Of a DNA stretch of 64,000 nucleotides, positions 54,314 to 63,457 are shown piece after piece. This stretch comes from Tectiglobus sp965247245. Its GTDB lineage: Bacteria; Pseudomonadota; Alphaproteobacteria; Rhizobiales; Hyphomicrobiaceae. Both the position numbers and the translations under genes were made by a program. The notes under the pieces were generated by a model, which saw only the letters and a list, made by a program, of their open reading frames with translations, searched no databases and was not told the origin of the DNA. The number at the start of each line of letters is the position of its first letter. The stretch's first letter is position 1. Where the stretch lies: assembly GCA_965247245.1 (NCBI GenBank), contig CBDFGV010000003.1, positions 558,001 to 622,000 on the forward strand. Direction: 5' to 3'.

Positions 54314-56275
54314 TTAATCGGCGTCTTGTGCTCTCCGGAGATCTGGCGGAATAGCCTCGACACGGAGCTGCTCAACAGCCTCGTCCACACTGAGGACAGT
54401 CTGCTTTTGACTGCCAAACCGGCGGATGGATACTGTACCTTCCTCCGCCTCTCGTCGACCGATTGCAAATAGAACCGGCACTTTACTTAACGAATGCTCA
54501 CGGACCTTGTAGTTAATCTTCTCATTCCGCAAATCAAGCTCGGCCGTTAAACCTGCGGCCTCAAGGCGCTTTTTGACCTCAATAGCGTAATCATCAGCCT
54601 CTGACACGATGGTACAGATTACGATCTGAACAGGTGACATCCACAACGGGAAATGACCTGCGTAGCTCTCGATCAGAACGCCCAGAAAGCGCTCCATTGA
54701 TCCCAGAATCGCGCGGTGCAGCATGACCGGGCGCTGCTTTTCGCTTTCCGCGTTAATGTAGAACGCATCGAACCGCTCCGGCAGGTTGAAGTCCACCTGG
54801 TTCGTGCCGCATTGCCATTCCCGGCCGATCGCGTCGCGCAGGACATATTCAAACTTAGGCCCATAGAAAGCGCCCTCGCCGGGATTAATACCCGTCGTGA
54901 TTTTGCCGTCAGACTGCTCAGCGATCTTTTCGAGCACCTCGTGCATGACCTCTTCAGCGCGATCCCACTGCTCATCGGTACCAACGCGTTTCTCCGGCCG
55001 GGTCGAAAGCTTGACCACGAACTCTTCAAAACCGAAGTCCCGATAGACGGACAGGATCAACTCATTGATCGCCATGCACTCGTCTTCGAGCTGCTCCTCA
55101 GTGCAGAACACGTGTGCATCATCCTGCGTAAAGCCACGCACCCGCATCAGACCGTGCAAGGCCCCGGACGGTTCGTAGCGATGCACACAGCCAAACTCAC
55201 TGACCCGATAGGGCAGCTCCCGATATGACCTCAAGCCGTGCTTGAAGATCTGTACGTGGCCCGGGCAATTCATCGGTTTGATGGCGAACTGACGATCATC
55301 TTCGGTGATCGTCGTGAACATGTTCTCCTGGTACCATTCCCAGTGCCCGGACGTTTCCCAAAGCGACTTATCCAGGATTTGCGGCGCGTTCACCTCTTTG
55401 TATCCGGCAGCGTTCTGACGCCGCCGCATGTAGTTGGTCAGGCGCTGAAACAGCTCCCATCCCTTCGGATGCCAGAACACGACCCCTGGGCCTTCCTCCT
55501 GGAAATGGAACAGATCCATCTCTCGACCCAGCTTGCGGTGGTCGCGCTTCTCGGCTTCTTCCAGCTGCGTGAGATAGCCTTTGAGGTCCTTGTCGCTAGC
55601 CCATGCGGTTCCGTAAATCCGCTGCAGCATCTGGTTATTTGAATCGCCGCGCCAATAGGCACCGGCAAACTTCATCAGTTTGAACGAATTGCCGATCTGT
55701 CCGGTCGAGACCATGTGGGGACCACGGCACAGATCCAGCCATTCCCCCTGCTTGTACATCTTGACGTCTTCACCCTCGGGGATGGCGTCAACCAACTCGA
55801 CCTTGTAGTGCTCACCCACCTCTGCGAAGTGTGCCTTGGCCTTCTCACGCGACCATACTTCCTTGGTGAACGGTGCATTCCGGCGAATGATTTCACGCAT
55901 CCGCTCTTCGATCTTGGGAAGATCATCGGGATGAAACGGCTCGTCCTTCGCAAAGTCATAGAAGAAGCCATTCTCGATCACTGGTCCGATCGTGACCTGG
56001 GTGCCAGGAAACAGTTCCTGCACAGCCTCAGCCAACACATGTGCGCAATCATGACGGATCAGCTCAAGCGCTGCATCATCGGTGCGCGTCACGATCGTGA
56101 TACTGGCATCTGACTGGATAGGATCTGCGAGATCGGCGAGCTCGCCATTCAGCGTGATAGCAACGGCCTTCTTGGCCAGTGACTTTGAAATGCTACTGGC
56201 CACATCGTGGCCGGTGACACCGGCGTCAAATTCACGGCTCGCGCCATCGGGAAATGATAGGGAAATGGAACCCAT
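54314..56275 (-). CDS. thrS: Threonyl-tRNA synthetase
   Basis: 653 aa class II synthetase. N-terminal TGS domain (1-62), editing domain with HDCAHVLAEA and later C/H zinc-like residues, catalytic core with zinc ligand Cys in MNCPGHVQIF, LPYRVSEFG and motif 3 region, and a C-terminal anticodon-binding domain (VQIVICTIVSEADDYA). ATG 56275 follows GAGGACGATATC. Full length; no T-box-like leader expected or seen. Confidence 0.98.
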   Translation of the reverse strand: MGSISLSFPDGASREFDAGVTGHDVASSISKSLAKKAVAITLNGELADLADPIQSDASITIVTRTDDAALELIRHDCAHVLAEAVQELFPGTQVTIGPVIENGFFYDFAKDEPFHPDDLPKIEERMREIIRRNAPFTKEVWSREKAKAHFAEVGEHYKVELVDAIPEGEDVKMYKQGEWLDLCRGPHMVSTGQIGNSFKLMKFAGAYWRGDSNNQMLQRIYGTAWASDKDLKGYLTQLEEAEKRDHRKLGREMDLFHFQEEGPGVVFWHPKGWELFQRLTNYMRRRQNAAGYKEVNAPQILDKSLWETSGHWEWYQENMFTTITEDDRQFAIKPMNCPGHVQIFKHGLRSYRELPYRVSEFGCVHRYEPSGALHGLMRVRGFTQDDAHVFCTEEQLEDECMAINELILSVYRDFGFEEFVVKLSTRPEKRVGTDEQWDRAEEVMHEVLEKIAEQSDGKITTGINPGEGAFYGPKFEYVLRDAIGREWQCGTNQVDFNLPERFDAFYINAESEKQRPVMLHRAILGSMERFLGVLIESYAGHFPLWMSPVQIVICTIVSEADDYAIEVKKRLEAAGLTAELDLRNEKINYKVREHSLSKVPVLFAIGRREAEEGTVSIRRFGSQKQTVLSVDEAVEQLRVEAIPPDLRRAQDAD

Positions 56276-56439
56276 GATATCGTCCTCTCACTCACTGCAT
56301 ACCAAGCAGGTAAGATTGATATTGATCGGCACCGCGCCTTCGCGAGGCAGGTGCCCGAAACAGCTGCCCCTCCTAGGCCAAACACTGTTACAAAGCAAGT
56401 ACCGCGAACTGTAAAAGCCGCTGTTGGATGTGCGATCGA

Positions 56440-57528
56440 TCAGCGCCGCGAGATAGCCCGGTAGGCGACATAGCTGATATCGGAGATCCGCTGCCACTCG
56501 GAGACGCGCTCGCCGAACTGCTTGAAACTCTGCAGCACGCGGCGGCTAAGACCATCGCTGTTGCCGACCTCTTCGATCACATCGCGAGACACCTTGGCAA
56601 TCTCACCCCATACGTCGCGGGGAACGATGTGAAGTTTGACACCTTCGTTCCAGCGCAAATCGGCAAGAGCATCGCCATTGTTGGCGTTATACTCCGCCAG
56701 CATCAGGTTGTTCGACGCAGTCGCGGCCGCCTGAACAATGGTCTTGTCCGTCTTGCTCAAACCATCCCAAAGCTGCCGATTGATGCCAAGGCTGACACCT
56801 GTTCCGGGCTCCTGAAAACCAGGGAACATGTAGTTCTTCAAGTAGCGGTGCAGACCAAACGCCTTATCGTTATAAGGACCAACCCATTCGGCAGCATTGA
56901 TCTTGCCGTTGGCCAGTGCCGCCGGGATTTCGCCTCCTGGAAGCGTGATCGCCTCGCCGCCAAGCCGCTTGATCACTTCCCCGCCAAGTCCCGGGATGCG
57001 CATTTTGAGCTGCTTCATATCATCCAGCGAGCGGATCGGATTACGGAACCAGCCGCCCATCTGCACGCCCGTGTTACCGGCCAGGAAAGGCTTAATCCCA
57101 AACTGACCGGACAACTCATCCCACAGCGCTTGGCCGCCACCAAATCGGATCCAGGCATCCAGCTCCAGCGCCGTCATACCCATCGGCACGGATGTGAAGA
57201 AGTTGTAGGCCTTGTGCCGGCCCTGCCAGTAATAGTCGGCGGCGTGATACATGTCCGCATCGCCACGCGCGACGGCATCGAACGATTCAAATGCCTTCAC
57301 CATCTCACCAGCAGCAAACAAGCGAACCTTGATCCGTCCACCGGATAGCTCACCGATAAGGTTGGCAAGATTCTGCGCGCCGGTCCCCAAGCCAGGAAAA
57401 TCCCGTGGCCAGGTGGTCACCATCTTCAATTCCAGTCGGCCTTGCGCAATCGCAGGCGCGGCCAAGCCGCCCGTCGCAGCAGCACCAATGGCGGCGCCAC
57501 CACCAACCAGTATCTTACGACGATCCAT
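56440..57528 (-). CDS. TRAP transporter solute-binding protein, DctP/TakP-like
   Basis: 362 aa from ATG 57528 (GGGAG upstream; an earlier in-frame codon at 57555 is rejected). Signal MDRRKILVGGG resembles a twin-arginine leader, cleaved near APAIAQ. Mature DctP fold: TTWPRDFPGLGTGAQNLA and NAAEWVGPYNDKAFG match the TakP type, which binds 2-oxoacids such as pyruvate. No DctQ or DctM membrane genes are in the window, so it is an orphan receptor here. Ends 164 bp before thrS. Confidence 0.88.
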   Translation of the reverse strand: MDRRKILVGGGAAIGAAATGGLAAPAIAQGRLELKMVTTWPRDFPGLGTGAQNLANLIGELSGGRIKVRLFAAGEMVKAFESFDAVARGDADMYHAADYYWQGRHKAYNFFTSVPMGMTALELDAWIRFGGGQALWDELSGQFGIKPFLAGNTGVQMGGWFRNPIRSLDDMKQLKMRIPGLGGEVIKRLGGEAITLPGGEIPAALANGKINAAEWVGPYNDKAFGLHRYLKNYMFPGFQEPGTGVSLGINRQLWDGLSKTDKTIVQAAATASNNLMLAEYNANNGDALADLRWNEGVKLHIVPRDVWGEIAKVSRDVIEEVGNSDGLSRRVLQSFKQFGERVSEWQRISDISYVAYRAISRR

Positions 57529-57950
57529 TTTGTCAGCTCCCGGACTGCAGCACAACGACGTTGTCTGTCAAACTTAATCCCCCAATGCAATACCAAGGTC
57601 CGCTAAACCGACGCCTTCAGCGAACGAGACCATGACCCAAGCCCTCCCATAGAGCGCTCAAACCCCGTCAAACATTAGGCAATAAACGAAAGACACACGT
57701 TTCGATCAAAATGCCCCAATGACAGTTACGTGCGGTCCCGACCTTCAGACCAAGTTGACTGACTGTCATCAAAAATCCGCATTCTGGGCGTTCTCAAGGG
57801 ATGTAATTAACAAACCATTAAGCAACTTGCTTCATGGCTTGGCGCGCAACACGGGGCTGACGATGTTCGCGCTGTGACCAGTAGTGGTTTGTTTCCACGA
57901 TCCGCTGCGCTACTGTTAGCGCCAAGCCGATCTACCGGGGAGTGAATGAC
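57529..57950. other. Divergent intergenic region between two TRAP receptors
   Basis: 422 bp without a gene. Contains an 8-bp inverted repeat ATGACAGT (57719-57726)/ACTGTCAT (57762-57769) with 35 bases between arms, and TTGACT at 57755-57760. It also holds a CtrA-like box TTAA-N7-TTAA at 57807-57821. It must carry promoters for both genes, but no high-quality -35/-10 pair stands out. Confidence 0.5.
57807..57821 (+). promoter_or_regulatory. Candidate CtrA-binding box
   Basis: TTAA (57807-57810), seven bases, TTAA (57818-57821), matching the core TTAA-N7-TTAA of the alphaproteobacterial cell-cycle regulator CtrA, about 130 bp upstream of the TAXI-type gene. A short AT-rich motif can occur by chance in an intergenic region. 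Confidence 0.3.
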
Positions 57951-59126
57951 GTGCGTTGTTTGGGGCTCGCGCTGTTATCTGTCAGTTTGCTCTTGTTTCA
58001 ATTCATTGCCGCCCAGGCCCAGACTGTGTCACCACAGCCGCGCCCTGCGGCAACGCCACAGCGCACACCGCCGCCATTGAGCCTCAATGCACGCCTGCGC
58101 CAGCAGACAAACCGTGATGTCGTCACGATTATCTCAAGCGACCCGTACGGCGGATTTCTATACACAGCTTACGACATCGCAGCGGTCCTGGAGCGCAAGG
58201 CAAAGTTCCGCGTGATCCCGGTCGTCGGCAAAGGTGGCGCGCAGAATCTCAAGGATGTGCTTTATCTCAGCGGCATAGACATGGGCATCATGCACCCGCA
58301 TGTGATCAAGCATTTCAACAAAACCGGTGAGATTGGCGCGAACGTCGACAAACGCGTCGCCTACATCACACCGCTGTTCGCCGATGAACTGCATGTCGTC
58401 GCCCGGCCAGAGCTCAAGAGCTTCGATGATCTGCGCGGTAAACGTGTCAATTTCGGAGAACTCGGCAGCGGCACTCAGATTTCGATGCGCATCATCTTCA
58501 AAGAACTCGGCATGCAGGTCGAAGAGGTCAACCTCGGTCAGGCTGACGCCTATGAGATGATGAAGCGGGGCGAACTCGATGCCACAACCTGCACCTGCCC
58601 AAAACCACTACGCTCAATCCGCAATCTGCCCAAAGAAGCTGGCTTCAAGTTCCTGCAGGTGCCTTATGCTCCGGAATTGGAGGAAACATTTCTTCCGGCC
58701 GTCCTGACATCCGTTGACTATCCAAACTTGATTGCTCAAGGCGAGCAGATCGAGACCATCGCGGTGCAATCCATTCTCGGCGTCTACAATTGGAAGTCCA
58801 CGACAACAGCGCGCTACAAAAAGATCGCGAAGTTTGTGCGTCTGTTCTTTGATAACATCGATGAATTCCGACAACCGCCCCGGCAACCGAAATGGCGATC
58901 GCTCAACATCGCAGCCAAAGTGAAGGGACTGAAGCGGTTTCCGCCGGCCCAGCAATGGCTTGAACAACGGGCAACAGCGGCACGGTCGAGACAGACGTTG
59001 ACGTCCGCCCGTCTGCCGCGGCGCGAAACACAATCCAATTCATCGCAGTCATTGAACACAGACGAGCAAGAGCAGCTCTTCAAACAATTCCTGAACTGGG
59101 TCCAACGCCAACCCAAAAACAACTAA
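57951..59126 (+). CDS. TAXI family TRAP-type solute-binding protein
   Basis: 391 aa from GTG 57951, eight bases after GGGGAG; a GTG at 57942 overlaps that site and is rejected. Signal peptide ends near IAAQAQ, followed by a Pro-rich stretch, then the TAXI fold (SSDPYGGFLYTAYDIAAVL, LYLSGIDMGIMHPHVI, FDDLRGKRVNFGELGSGTQISMRI). The C-terminal about 70 residues are a low-complexity Arg/Ser/Gln tail. No fused-permease TAXI gene accompanies it. The Sel1-like gene follows 23 bp later. Confidence 0.87.
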   Translation: MRCLGLALLSVSLLLFQFIAAQAQTVSPQPRPAATPQRTPPPLSLNARLRQQTNRDVVTIISSDPYGGFLYTAYDIAAVLERKAKFRVIPVVGKGGAQNLKDVLYLSGIDMGIMHPHVIKHFNKTGEIGANVDKRVAYITPLFADELHVVARPELKSFDDLRGKRVNFGELGSGTQISMRIIFKELGMQVEEVNLGQADAYEMMKRGELDATTCTCPKPLRSIRNLPKEAGFKFLQVPYAPELEETFLPAVLTSVDYPNLIAQGEQIETIAVQSILGVYNWKSTTTARYKKIAKFVRLFFDNIDEFRQPPRQPKWRSLNIAAKVKGLKRFPPAQQWLEQRATAARSRQTLTSARLPRRETQSNSSQSLNTDEQEQLFKQFLNWVQRQPKNN

Positions 59127-59149
59127 CTCCAAGATATTAGGGCTGGTGC

Positions 59150-60118
59150 ATGATGCCCGAGATCGAGACCATTGAACAACGCATGAGTGACCGTATTCAG
59201 AACACCAGCCAAGCCGCCGCGCTGATGCCGCGCGGCACCGCCACAAGGTGGTCGGCTACTGCTGTCTGGTCATTCGCCACACTCGTCCTACTGACGGGCC
59301 TGTTCCTTTGTTTCCCTACAAAAGCGCAAAACCCGAACATTGAACTCATTCTGGCTGAACGCTTGTTGGTTCAACCCAACAAGCAAACACCCATCGCGAT
59401 CCAAATCGAGCCGAGCGAACAATTACCCAATGGCGCGTTCGTACGTATGCGTGGCTTGCCATCCGATGCAACGCTCACTCAGGGATACCGGGTCAACAAA
59501 AAGGGCACGTGGGCCGTTCCGATAAAGAGCCTGATGAAGCTCAGGATCACGATCCCAAGCCAGATCGAACAACCGGTTCCAGTCAAAGTCCAGCTCACAA
59601 CGCTATCAGGCGAAGTCTTCGCGGAGCGACAAACGACATTGATCATGGGGCCCAGTCCACTGGCCCCGCCTCAGCTCGCCTCGAAGAGACAGAAGTCCGC
59701 CAGCGAGGCACGCCAGCGCGCCGCTGACGTGATTGCCGCAACTTCAACGCTGGCTGTCGGTGAAAAAAAGTCAGGGGACACCAATAGCGCAGGTTCAAGC
59801 ACACAGACCGCTGCACCTGTGACCGCCAACCCCGCTGCATCATCATCGCCCGCCCAACGCCTGCTTCAACGCGGCCATTCATTTCTCTTGGATGGCAACA
59901 TCAGCATCGCGCGGCAGTTCTACCAACGCTCCGCAAAGCTAGGTCTGGCGACGGCAGCGATTGCGATGGCGTCGACCTATGATCCGAATGAGCTCCCGAA
60001 GCTCGGCCTTGTTGACCTGCCGGGCAGTAAAGATGAAGCGCGCAAGTGGTACGAAAAAGCCAAGGAAATGGGCTCGCCAGTAGCTGATGATAGATTGCAG
60101 CGATTGACAGCTGAGTAG
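59150..60118 (+). CDS. Secreted or anchored protein with C-terminal Sel1-like repeats
   Basis: 322 aa. A cytoplasmic N-terminus (1-33) precedes one hydrophobic segment (about 38-57) that ends in FPTKAQ, so it is either an N-in anchor or a late signal. A beta-rich domain (60-165: IELILAERLLVQPNKQTPI, MRGLPSDATLTQGYRV) and an Ala/Ser/Thr linker follow, then a Sel1/TPR-like end (LLQRGHSFLLDGNISIARQFYQRSAKLGLATA, ARKWYEKAKEMGSPVA). Function unknown. Adjacent and co-oriented with the TAXI receptor. Confidence 0.75.
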   Translation: MMPEIETIEQRMSDRIQNTSQAAALMPRGTATRWSATAVWSFATLVLLTGLFLCFPTKAQNPNIELILAERLLVQPNKQTPIAIQIEPSEQLPNGAFVRMRGLPSDATLTQGYRVNKKGTWAVPIKSLMKLRITIPSQIEQPVPVKVQLTTLSGEVFAERQTTLIMGPSPLAPPQLASKRQKSASEARQRAADVIAATSTLAVGEKKSGDTNSAGSSTQTAAPVTANPAASSSPAQRLLQRGHSFLLDGNISIARQFYQRSAKLGLATAAIAMASTYDPNELPKLGLVDLPGSKDEARKWYEKAKEMGSPVADDRLQRLTAE

Positions 60119-60166
60119 ATAATCTCGCCGGCCAATCACGCCTTGCGCCGTAGTAGCCCGCATAAT

Positions 60167-60517
60167 TCAATTATCTTGAGCCCTGTCCGGCGGCCCATCG
60201 CTGGTCCATTTGACCTTGATGTGTTTCCCGTTCCAGCGTCCGTACTTCCACGGCTGCCAAACATAACGCTCAGCGCGAATATCGGGAACTGGATCGAAAC
60301 CCGCCGTCCCCCAGGGATGACAGCGTAGCAGTCGCGAAACCGTCAACCAGAAACCACGCGTGGCACCATTCTTATCGATCGCCTCGATGGCATACTCCGA
60401 ACAGGTCGGCAGATGCCGGCACGGCCAACCGAACCACGCTTTCAAAGTGTAGCGATAAACATGGATCGGCGCCTTGAGTAGCCAGCGAGCCAGTCGTGAA
60501 ACACGCGCCGCGGGCAT
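60167..60517 (-). CDS. yidD: Membrane protein insertion efficiency factor YidD
   Basis: 116 aa. Conserved HLPTCSEYAIEAIDKNGATRG and RLLRCHPWGTAGFDPVP are the YidD core; an N-terminal amphipathic helix (LARWLLKAPIHVYRYTLKAW) associates with the inner membrane, where it aids YidC-dependent insertion. A C-terminal tail of about 25 residues extends beyond the core. rpmH/rnpA/yidC are not nearby. Confidence 0.95.
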   Translation of the reverse strand: MPAARVSRLARWLLKAPIHVYRYTLKAWFGWPCRHLPTCSEYAIEAIDKNGATRGFWLTVSRLLRCHPWGTAGFDPVPDIRAERYVWQPWKYGRWNGKHIKVKWTSDGPPDRAQDN

Positions 60518-60526
60518 CTTCTCAGA

Positions 60527-61018
60527 CTACCTCACAGACGCCGTGGAAAGAACCTGCGCACCATCATCCGCCAAGCAGGTCTCCTGCTGCGGCTCAAGCT
60601 CATCGATTGCACGCTCAATCGCATCAAACACCAGGAGCGTTGATGCGTGACGCGCCTTGTAGTCCCGCACCGGTTCCAACAAACCCAGATCAGCCCAGCG
60701 CCCGCTTGGCGGGGCGCCGTTCTCCTTCAGCATGGCACGCATTTGCGCCGTCACGTCGCGAAACTCGTCAAATCGTGTGCCGATGATTTCGCGCCCGACG
60801 ATGGCAGCCGAGGCCTGGCCCAATAGGCAGGCTTTGACCACTTGACCAAAGTCGGTGATCTCATCGCCGTCCACCTTGATCTCTACACGCACCGTTGAGC
60901 CACATAGCTTGGAATGCGCACTGGCTGACGCATCAGCGTCCTGAAGTGGCGACGACTGCGGGATATCAGCGGCCAGATCCAAAAGCCGCGCACTATAAAT
61001 ATCGTTCAGATCTGCCAT
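60527..61018 (-). CDS. Iron-sulfur cluster scaffold (IscU/NifU-like), third cysteine ligand missing
   Basis: 163 aa from ATG 61018, giving the expected MADLNDIYSARLLDLA start; an in-frame codon at 61138 would add 40 unrelated residues. IscU-like fold: KLCGSTVRVEIKVDGDEI (first Cys), VVKACLLGQASAA (second Cys), and YKARHASTLLVFDAI where IscU has His-Cys: His is kept, Cys is Ala. The usual Asp two residues after the first Cys is Ser. It may therefore be a specialised rather than general scaffold. Divergent from folE, next to yidD. Confidence 0.85.
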   Translation of the reverse strand: MADLNDIYSARLLDLAADIPQSSPLQDADASASAHSKLCGSTVRVEIKVDGDEITDFGQVVKACLLGQASAAIVGREIIGTRFDEFRDVTAQMRAMLKENGAPPSGRWADLGLLEPVRDYKARHASTLLVFDAIERAIDELEPQQETCLADDGAQVLSTASVR

Positions 61019-61182
61019 AAAAGCCTGTCCCACCTGGAGCAATTGACCAAGGACCCTCCCCAGAAGGCCATGGAAACCGCAGTTTGACTGCTCTATATAG
61101 TCCCTTTGGGGCCTGGTCCCAAACCTCAAACAAGACAAGTTGCAAGCAAACGCTCTAAATCCCTCACATATGTAACGGATCT

Positions 61183-61803
61183 ATGTCCATCACAAACACA
61201 ATACAAGATCTCTCCCAGTCCCCCCGAGCCGTCGCAACGCGACCCAGCCGAGAAGAGGCTGAAGCCGCAGTACGCACGCTTTTGGCTTGGACAGGGGAAG
61301 ATCCAGACCGTGATGGCTTACGCAACACACCCGCCAGAGTTGTAGAGGCCTACGAAGAGTTCTTCAGCGGATACAAAACAGACCCGCAATCTTGGCTGGC
61401 GACCACGGACGAAGACATGTCGGGCGGATACGACGATATCATCCTGCTGAAAGGGGTGCGTGTTCAGAGCTTCTGCGAACACCACATGACGCCGTTCGAG
61501 GGCACGGCCAACCTGGCCTACTTGCCCGACAAAAAAGTCGTCGGGCTGTCGCGTCTCGCCAGGGTGGTCGACACCTGCGCCCGTCGCCTCCAGACGCAAG
61601 AATCGCTGACCGAACAAATCATCCAGGCCATGGAAGACGGACTGGCACCGCGTGGCAGCGCCATCGTCGTGCAAGCAGAGCATCAATGCATGTCATTTCG
61701 TGGGATCAGACAGACCGGCATCAAAACCGTTACCAGCAAGTTCTGCGGCGCCTTTAAGACGGACCCGTCGCTCCGTCAGCGCTTCGAAGAGCTGTCCCGG
61801 TAA
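61183..61803 (+). CDS. folE: GTP cyclohydrolase I FolE
   Basis: 206 aa. Converts GTP to dihydroneopterin triphosphate for folate, and feeds queuosine via QueD. Zinc/catalytic motifs FCEHHMTPFEG and QAEHQCMSFRGIRQTG, and VGLSRLARVVDTCARRLQ-type helix. Normal length, type IA. Divergent from the scaffold gene by 164 bp, 70 bp before hisI. Confidence 0.97.
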   Translation: MSITNTIQDLSQSPRAVATRPSREEAEAAVRTLLAWTGEDPDRDGLRNTPARVVEAYEEFFSGYKTDPQSWLATTDEDMSGGYDDIILLKGVRVQSFCEHHMTPFEGTANLAYLPDKKVVGLSRLARVVDTCARRLQTQESLTEQIIQAMEDGLAPRGSAIVVQAEHQCMSFRGIRQTGIKTVTSKFCGAFKTDPSLRQRFEELSR

Positions 61804-61873
61804 GATTTCTCGACCTATCAAGGCACACGCAACATCTGAAGCGCACCCGCACCTCAAATCGGGCAAATCAACA

Positions 61874-62299
61874 ATGACCAATAACTCCAATCAGCACGAA
61901 GCCACGACCAATAAAGAAAGCATCGAAGAAAGAGACCGCTTCACGCCCAAGTTCGACTCGCAAGGTCTGATCCCCGCCATTGTGATGGACGCCGAGACGA
62001 ATGACGTCGCAATGTTCGCCTGGATGAATGAGCTAGCCCTCAGCGAAACCCAGCGCACTGGACTAGCTCACTTCTGGAGCCGATCCCGCAAGAAGATCTG
62101 GTGCAAGGGCGAGGAAAGCGGCAACCTATTGCGCGTTCGCAAGATTCGCACGGATTGTGACCAAGATTGCCTGGTCATCGATGCGGACGTTGAAGGCAAT
62201 GGCGTTGCCTGCCACACTCTACGCAAGTCTTGTTTCTATCGTGAACTCGGGCCTATTGGCGACGACGGCATCACAACCCTGACATTCAGCGACGACTAG
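61874..62299 (+). CDS. hisI: Phosphoribosyl-AMP cyclohydrolase HisI
   Basis: 141 aa from ATG 61874. Third step of histidine synthesis; single-domain form without HisE. Zinc and Mg ligands in TDCDQDCLVIDADV and GVACHTLRKSCFYREL; FWSRSRKKIWCKGEESGN is the substrate region. The open frame reaches back into folE, but homology starts only after 61874. N-terminal 20 residues are Asn/Gln/Glu-rich. folE-hisI adjacency is usual in Rhizobiales. Confidence 0.96.
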   Translation: MTNNSNQHEATTNKESIEERDRFTPKFDSQGLIPAIVMDAETNDVAMFAWMNELALSETQRTGLAHFWSRSRKKIWCKGEESGNLLRVRKIRTDCDQDCLVIDADVEGNGVACHTLRKSCFYRELGPIGDDGITTLTFSDD

Positions 62300-62478
62300 C
62301 GATTCCAGATCACGCCGGCATCAAAAGCTCTGCCAAACAGCTCCTGTGATTATCCAAGCCGGACAGAATCGCGCAAATAAGGTATCTTAACAAACCGTGA
62401 TTGAACTGGCCGTGAAAGACCGGACCACATCACGCGTCGTGCAAATTTGAGGTTGTGCGTCAGGAACGGAACCAGCAA

Positions 62479-63447
62479 ATGGCGACGCCTAGGATTGGAA
62501 TTGCATTCGGTGGAGGAGCTGCCCGCGGCTGGGCTCACATTGGAGTCCTGAAGGCGCTGCTCGAAGCCGGCATTCAACCGCACTGCATATCAGGCACATC
62601 CATCGGCGCCGTTGTCGGTGGATGCTTCGCTGCCGGGCAGCTGCATCAGCTCGAAGCTTTTGCTCTCAACCTGACCCGCCGCAATGTGTTCAGCTATTTT
62701 GACCTCAACCTCACGGGCTCCGGGCTGATCAACGGCAATCGACTTGGCCAGACCTTACAGGTCGCGCTGGGTGAAACAGTCATTGAGGATCTTGAGCTCC
62801 CATTCACGGCCGTCGCGACAGAAATCGGTACGGGCCACGAGGTCTGGCTGTCTCGCGGATCCATTGTCGAAGCACTTCGCGCATCCTACGCCATACCAGG
62901 TGTGTTCCGGCCGGTGCGCTTTGACGGGCGCTGGCTGTTTGACGGTGCTTTGGTCAACCCGATCCCCGTCACCGTCTGCCGGGCGATGGGCGCGCAGTAC
63001 GTCATTGCCGTCAACCTCAACGCCGACCTTTTTGGTCTCGGCACCGTCTTGCACGACGTTGAAGCAACCGCTGAAACAGCGACCGAGACAACTGAAAAAC
63101 CAACCACGCGCGGCAATGGTTGGGGTGCGCGCAAGCTGCTGCAGCGTCAGATCTTTGGCCGCGGCACTGGTGATAAGCAAGCCGCACCCAGCATCTCAAC
63201 CGTCATGGTCGATGCCTTCAACATCGTCCACGATCGTATCGCCCGCTCACGTCTCGCTGGCGACCCGCCGGATGTTATGATCAGTCCGCGCCTATCCGGT
63301 TTCGGCTTGTTCGAGTTTCATCGCGCAACCGAGATGATTGATCGCGGCCACCGCGCAGCAGAGCGCATCCTAAGCGACGTCAAGTATGACCTTGACCACT
63401 CACCTGCAGCAGCACGCCCTACAGTCATCGTCAATTCATCGAAATAG
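62479..63447 (+). CDS. Patatin-like phospholipase
   Basis: 322 aa from ATG 62479; an in-frame GTG at 62455 is the alternative. RssA-type patatin: oxyanion loop GGGAARGWAHIG, nucleophile elbow GTSIGAVVGG, and catalytic Asp in DGALVNPIP. An insertion of about 45 residues (around 195-240: ETATETTEKPTTRGNGWGARKLL) lies between conserved blocks. No signal peptide, so cytoplasmic. Convergent with the CBS gene. Confidence 0.9.
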   Translation: MATPRIGIAFGGGAARGWAHIGVLKALLEAGIQPHCISGTSIGAVVGGCFAAGQLHQLEAFALNLTRRNVFSYFDLNLTGSGLINGNRLGQTLQVALGETVIEDLELPFTAVATEIGTGHEVWLSRGSIVEALRASYAIPGVFRPVRFDGRWLFDGALVNPIPVTVCRAMGAQYVIAVNLNADLFGLGTVLHDVEATAETATETTEKPTTRGNGWGARKLLQRQIFGRGTGDKQAAPSISTVMVDAFNIVHDRIARSRLAGDPPDVMISPRLSGFGLFEFHRATEMIDRGHRAAERILSDVKYDLDHSPAAARPTVIVNSSK

Positions 63448-63457
63448 AGCCGACCGG

